Assembly: GCA_037447655.1 (NCBI GenBank) | Contig: JBBHKE010002853.1 | Span: forward strand, 124,001-188,000 | Source of the DNA: Zygnema cylindricum | Lineage: Eukaryota > Streptophyta > Zygnematophyceae > Zygnematales > Zygnemataceae | Direction of reading: 5' to 3' | DNA length: 64,000 nucleotides | Part shown: positions 60,908 through 64,000 of the stretch, in pieces | Numbering within the stretch: position 1 is the stretch's first letter | How the letters are laid out: the number at the start of each line of letters is the position of its first letter | Notes under the pieces: generated by a model | Told to the model about the DNA's origin: nothing | Seen by the model: the letters and a program-made list of their open reading frames with translations, nothing else | Database searches by the model: none | Translations under genes and position numbers: made by a program

Positions 60908-62941
60908 TTAATTTTTTTTTAACCCGCATTTCTCCCGACAATATTTTAATTTAGGAGAGGGCACAGGTTTTGTCATCATGTCAGCCACCATTTCTTCATC
61001 AGGTCTATACACGAGATTTAATATTTTATTTTCAACTTTTTCCCTTACGAAGCTTAATCTTATGTCCATATGTTTTGCTTTGAAGTGATGTTTTGGATTG
61101 GCTGCGATTGCGATTGCAGCTTGATTATCGCAAAAGATTTCATGCACTCCCTCCTTCATATATCCCAGTTCTCGCAACAATGACTTCACCCACATTAGTT
61201 CTTTCACAGCAGAACAAGACGCCATATACTCAGCCTCCATAGTAGACTGAGCAACCACCTTTTGTTGCTTACTGCTCCAACAGCAAGCACCTTCTCCAAC
61301 ATACAACACATACCCAGAAGTGCATCGTCTCATAGGTGCGTCTCCATAACTGGCATCACTCCAAGTAGTGATGTCAGTGTGCTCCCCTCCCAAATGCAAC
61401 CATAACTCTCTAGTTCCCACTAGATATCTCATGACTCTCTTGGCTGCCTCCCAATCCCTCTTCCTAGGATCATTAAGACTCCTACTGAGTACACCAACTG
61501 CCGCCGCTATGTCCGGCCTGGTACAATTCATAAAATAGATTAAGCTTCCTACGACTTGTCTATAAGGGATAGACTTCATGAACTCTCTCTCCTCTGGACT
61601 CATCTGATTGTCTAAGATCATCACTCCTCCTTCTACACTCCCATCACTTACTTTTTTCAAGTCCATGGGAGTGGTACAACTGTTAGCATTTTCCATCTGG
61701 AATTTCTCAAGCATATTACCTATTGCTTCTTTTTGAGTAAGTCTGATAATCTTCTTCCCCCTATCTCTCTCCATTTGGATCCCCAAAATATATTTTGCCT
61801 CCCCTAAATCCTTCATATCAAATCTGCCCCTAAGATCTTTTTTTAGTCTATTGATATTCTCCAAAGACTTACTTAACACAAGCAGATCATCCACATAAAT
61901 TGCAATAAAAATGACACCATTCTCATCTTCAAACATATAGATAGAATGGTCAGAGCTGATCCGGATGTATCCCAGATCAGTGAGAAACTCATGTAGTTTC
62001 TTATTCCACTGTCGGGGAGCCTGTTTCAGTCCATATAAGGATTTTATGAGCCTGCACACTTTGCTCTCTTCTCCTTCTTCCACAAACCCCTCGGGTTGCC
62101 TCATAAAAATTTCTTCCTCTAACTCACCATTAAGAAAAGCAGTCTTAATGTCCATCTGGTGAATTTCCATGTCTTCCGCTGTGTCCAGACTGAGGAGAAT
62201 CCTTACCGATGGGAACCGAACAACTGGAGCAAAGGTCTCCTCATAGTCAATCCCCTCTTTTTGGGTGAACCCCTTCGCTACCAATCGAGCCTTATACCTC
62301 TCAATTGTATTATCTGGGTTCAGTTTTAGTTTAAATACCCATTTACATCCAATAGGTTTTCTGTCTGGAGGGCAATCCGCTAGTTCCCAAGTATTTGCTT
62401 CCATGATAGAAGCCATCTCATCATTTATGGCTCTAATCCATCTTTCTTTCTCTGGACTATTCACTGCCTCTAAGTAAGACTGAGGCTCATCTGGGTGAGA
62501 TAGCTTAGTTACCTTATGGGCAGCTTGTTTTTCCTGTATCCTTTTGCTGCTCCTCCTTCCTCCCTCAAACTCCGAAGCTGGAATGGATGGAAGTCTTGGA
62601 TTTCTTCTCACTGTCTCATCGGCTCCCCTGTCCATAAAAACCGTATCTTGTCCCGCTTCTTCCATCTCCTCGAAGTCCATAGGAGTATGTGAGGTTTTCG
62701 GTGAGTCTCCTGTATCTTCGATCTCCCCTGAATCTGTAATCACAGTTTCACTTATGTCTTTTTCGGGAACGACTGAGTTCTCCTCACTTTCGGACTCAAA
62801 TCTGATCCTTATCTTCTTTGTATATTTGAAGGGGTCAAATGACTTCCCTTCATCCATGACAACTAAGTGTTTGACCAAAATGATATCTTTCTTTGCTAAG
62901 TCATAGACTCTATATCCCTTAACATCCTCATCATATCCCAC
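60908..62941 (-). CDS. Copia element C pol: reverse transcriptase and RNase H
   Basis: A 677-codon open frame, really the continuation of integrase after a one-base shift. Residues 1-145 are the integrase tail and an acidic linker. RT runs from about 155: ERWIRAINDEMASIMEANTW, GCKWVFKLKLN, YKARLVAKGFTQKEGIDYEE, QMDIKTAFLNGELEEEIFMR, SLYGLKQAPRQW, and the catalytic YVDD at 349-352. RNase H catalytic residues appear in WSDASYG (Asp 529), MEAEYMA (Glu 569) and CDNQAA (Asp 605). It ends just before the purine tract and LTR, as expected. All RT and RNase H landmarks are intact. Confidence 0.93.
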   Translation of the reverse strand: MGYDEDVKGYRVYDLAKKDIILVKHLVVMDEGKSFDPFKYTKKIRIRFESESEENSVVPEKDISETVITDSGEIEDTGDSPKTSHTPMDFEEMEEAGQDTVFMDRGADETVRRNPRLPSIPASEFEGGRRSSKRIQEKQAAHKVTKLSHPDEPQSYLEAVNSPEKERWIRAINDEMASIMEANTWELADCPPDRKPIGCKWVFKLKLNPDNTIERYKARLVAKGFTQKEGIDYEETFAPVVRFPSVRILLSLDTAEDMEIHQMDIKTAFLNGELEEEIFMRQPEGFVEEGEESKVCRLIKSLYGLKQAPRQWNKKLHEFLTDLGYIRISSDHSIYMFEDENGVIFIAIYVDDLLVLSKSLENINRLKKDLRGRFDMKDLGEAKYILGIQMERDRGKKIIRLTQKEAIGNMLEKFQMENANSCTTPMDLKKVSDGSVEGGVMILDNQMSPEEREFMKSIPYRQVVGSLIYFMNCTRPDIAAAVGVLSRSLNDPRKRDWEAAKRVMRYLVGTRELWLHLGGEHTDITTWSDASYGDAPMRRCTSGYVLYVGEGACCWSSKQQKVVAQSTMEAEYMASCSAVKELMWVKSLLRELGYMKEGVHEIFCDNQAAIAIAANPKHHFKAKHMDIRLSFVREKVENKILNLVYRPDEEMVADMMTKPVPSPKLKYCREKCGLKKN

Positions 62942-62967
62942 AAAGTATCCAGGTTTTCCCTTAGCGT

Positions 62968-64000
62968 CTAGTTCCAGTTTTTCCTATCCGTGTCAAGATT
63001 GTAAACTTGGCTACCAAATACTTTAAGGTGTGAGATATCTGGTTTCCTTCCAACCCATCTCTCATAAGGTGTAACTCCCTTTACAGCTGAGGTAAGGACT
63101 CTATTTTTAATATAGTTGGCACAGTTCATTACCTCTGCCCAAAATCTCTTTCCTATTTTCTTGTCTGCCAACATACTGCATGCACTATCTCCTAGTGTTC
63201 TATTCAACCTCTCAGCTACCCCATTTTGTTCTGGGTTATATGGTACAGTTTTCTGGTGTTGCACTCCCTCATCTCTAAGATATTCCTCAAATTGGTTAGA
63301 GGTATATTCTCCCCCATTATCACTCCTTATCCTCTTAATAGGGGTTTCATGCAATTTCTCACTCCATGCTTTATACACTTTGAAGTAAGATGATGCTTCA
63401 GACTTATTTTTCAGAAAGTAGACTCTAGAGTATCTAGACCAATCATCAGTTATTGTCATCATAAACCTCTTTCCTCCAACCGAAGGTACTTTTGCAGGTC
63501 CCCAAATGTCTGTGTGGACCAAATCTAACACTTTCTCACCTCTATATGTGGCGGCTTTGGGAAAGGGAAGTCTGTGAGCCTTACCTTGAGCACAACCACT
63601 ACAATCATCCATCACTTCATTATCCCCAAACTGAATGCCATCTACTACCCCAAGCTTTTTCATTTCCCTTAACCTATCAAAATGCACATGCCCCAATCGC
63701 TTATGCCAAATCATCACCTTAGGAACACCAACATAGTAAGCATTCTTCTTTTCATTACTCAAGTTAAGCCTAAACATTCCTTGGCTACCCTTATCTGCTG
63801 TAAAGTAAACTTCATCTCGATACTTAGCTGTAAAGACTCCCTTTCTAGTGAAAGTATCAAACTCTTTGTCATCTAACACAGACGTAGAGACAAGATTTTT
63901 ACTCAGCTGGGGAATGTAAAGTACATCTGAGAATGTAAGTATGGAAGTCTTTCCCTCCACTAAGACTTTCAGATCTACTGATCCCACTAGATCTGTAGTA
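62968..64000 (-). pseudogene. Copia element C pol: GAG-pre-integrase and integrase (frame break at its end, partial)
   Basis: A 339-codon frame open to the right edge. The zinc module is WHKRLGH (His 95 and His 100) with CSGC (Cys 129, Cys 132). The catalytic triad is Asp 160 (HTDIWG), Asp 223 (SDNGGEY) and Glu 259 (GVAERLNR), with DD35E spacing. It stops at 62968-62970 shortly after VFGSQVYNLDTDRKNW. The pol frame resumes one base out of phase after a five-A run at about 62976-62980, so a one-base deletion in that run would explain the break. A sequencing error is also possible. Confidence 0.9.

Larger units (their letters stand above)
59843..64000 (-). mobile_element. Copia element C, nearly intact, runs off the right edge
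   Basis: The 3' LTR is at 59843-60883 and pol runs from 60908 upward to beyond 64000 on the minus strand. The pol order integrase, RT, RNase H is that of Ty1/copia. Only one break is seen in about 3 kb of pol (a one-base frame change near 62976). It is inserted in LTR E; the adjacent bases ggtag (59838-59842) would be one copy of the target duplication. Gag, protease, PBS and the 5' LTR lie outside the window. Confidence 0.9.

Overview
The window looks like nuclear DNA of a land plant. It holds intron-containing genes (a UTP15-type WD40 nucleolar protein, a plastid-type UPF0114 membrane protein, a class II A-type cytochrome P450) embedded in plant-style Ty1/copia and Ty3/gypsy chromovirus retrotransposons, MITE-like foldback elements and long microsatellites. 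The lineage cannot be fixed from sequence alone. There are no rRNA genes, CRISPR arrays or bacterial operons.

Layout: 1-5673 (minus) is the 5' three quarters of a UTP15/SWA1-like gene, with ten exons that splice in frame. 5780-6840 is a cluster of foldback MITEs. 9179-13922 (minus) is a complete five-exon UPF0114 gene whose introns carry tandem duplications of its own splice junctions. 14-17.6 kb is repeat-rich. 17666-25817 is a nested copia composite with a 5-bp target duplication (CTGTA). Both elements in it are gag-only derivatives in which gag is fused to remnants of reverse transcriptase and RNase H. 25.8-26.5 kb is a foldback repeat whose left arm was split by that composite. 26834-36566 is a decayed gypsy chromovirus (target duplication CCTAC). 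It contains a solo LTR, an inverted duplication of its own 3' coding region, and an unusual reading frame continuing past the chromodomain. 36.7-39.4 kb is a decayed Myb/SANT-like gene with reiterated short exons. 39.4-43.5 kb is AT-rich and empty. 43.5-46.1 kb holds copia relics and 48.1-48.7 kb a minisatellite. 50637-52691 (plus) is a complete two-exon P450. 53.7-54.8 kb is another copia relic. 55.1-56.4 kb holds foldback-family repeats. 56.4-64 kb is a stack of same-family copia elements nested in alternating orientation, ending in a nearly intact pol that runs off the right edge.

The most unusual signal is in the copia family that fills 17.7-25.8 and 43.9-64 kb. Its LTRs of about 0.9-1.25 kb carry, at a similar place in U3 and always antisense to the element, a tRNA-like module with a B-box/T-arm hairpin. 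In the one copy where the primer site is well preserved, the 16 bases next to the LTR are complementary to the anticodon arm of plant initiator tRNA-Met rather than to a tRNA 3' end. The second unusual theme is repeated copying of splice junctions together with adjoining pyrimidine-rich DNA inside introns.

Exon models were built by eye from splice sites, reading phase and family conservation. Family assignments come from recognised motifs; no database search was run.
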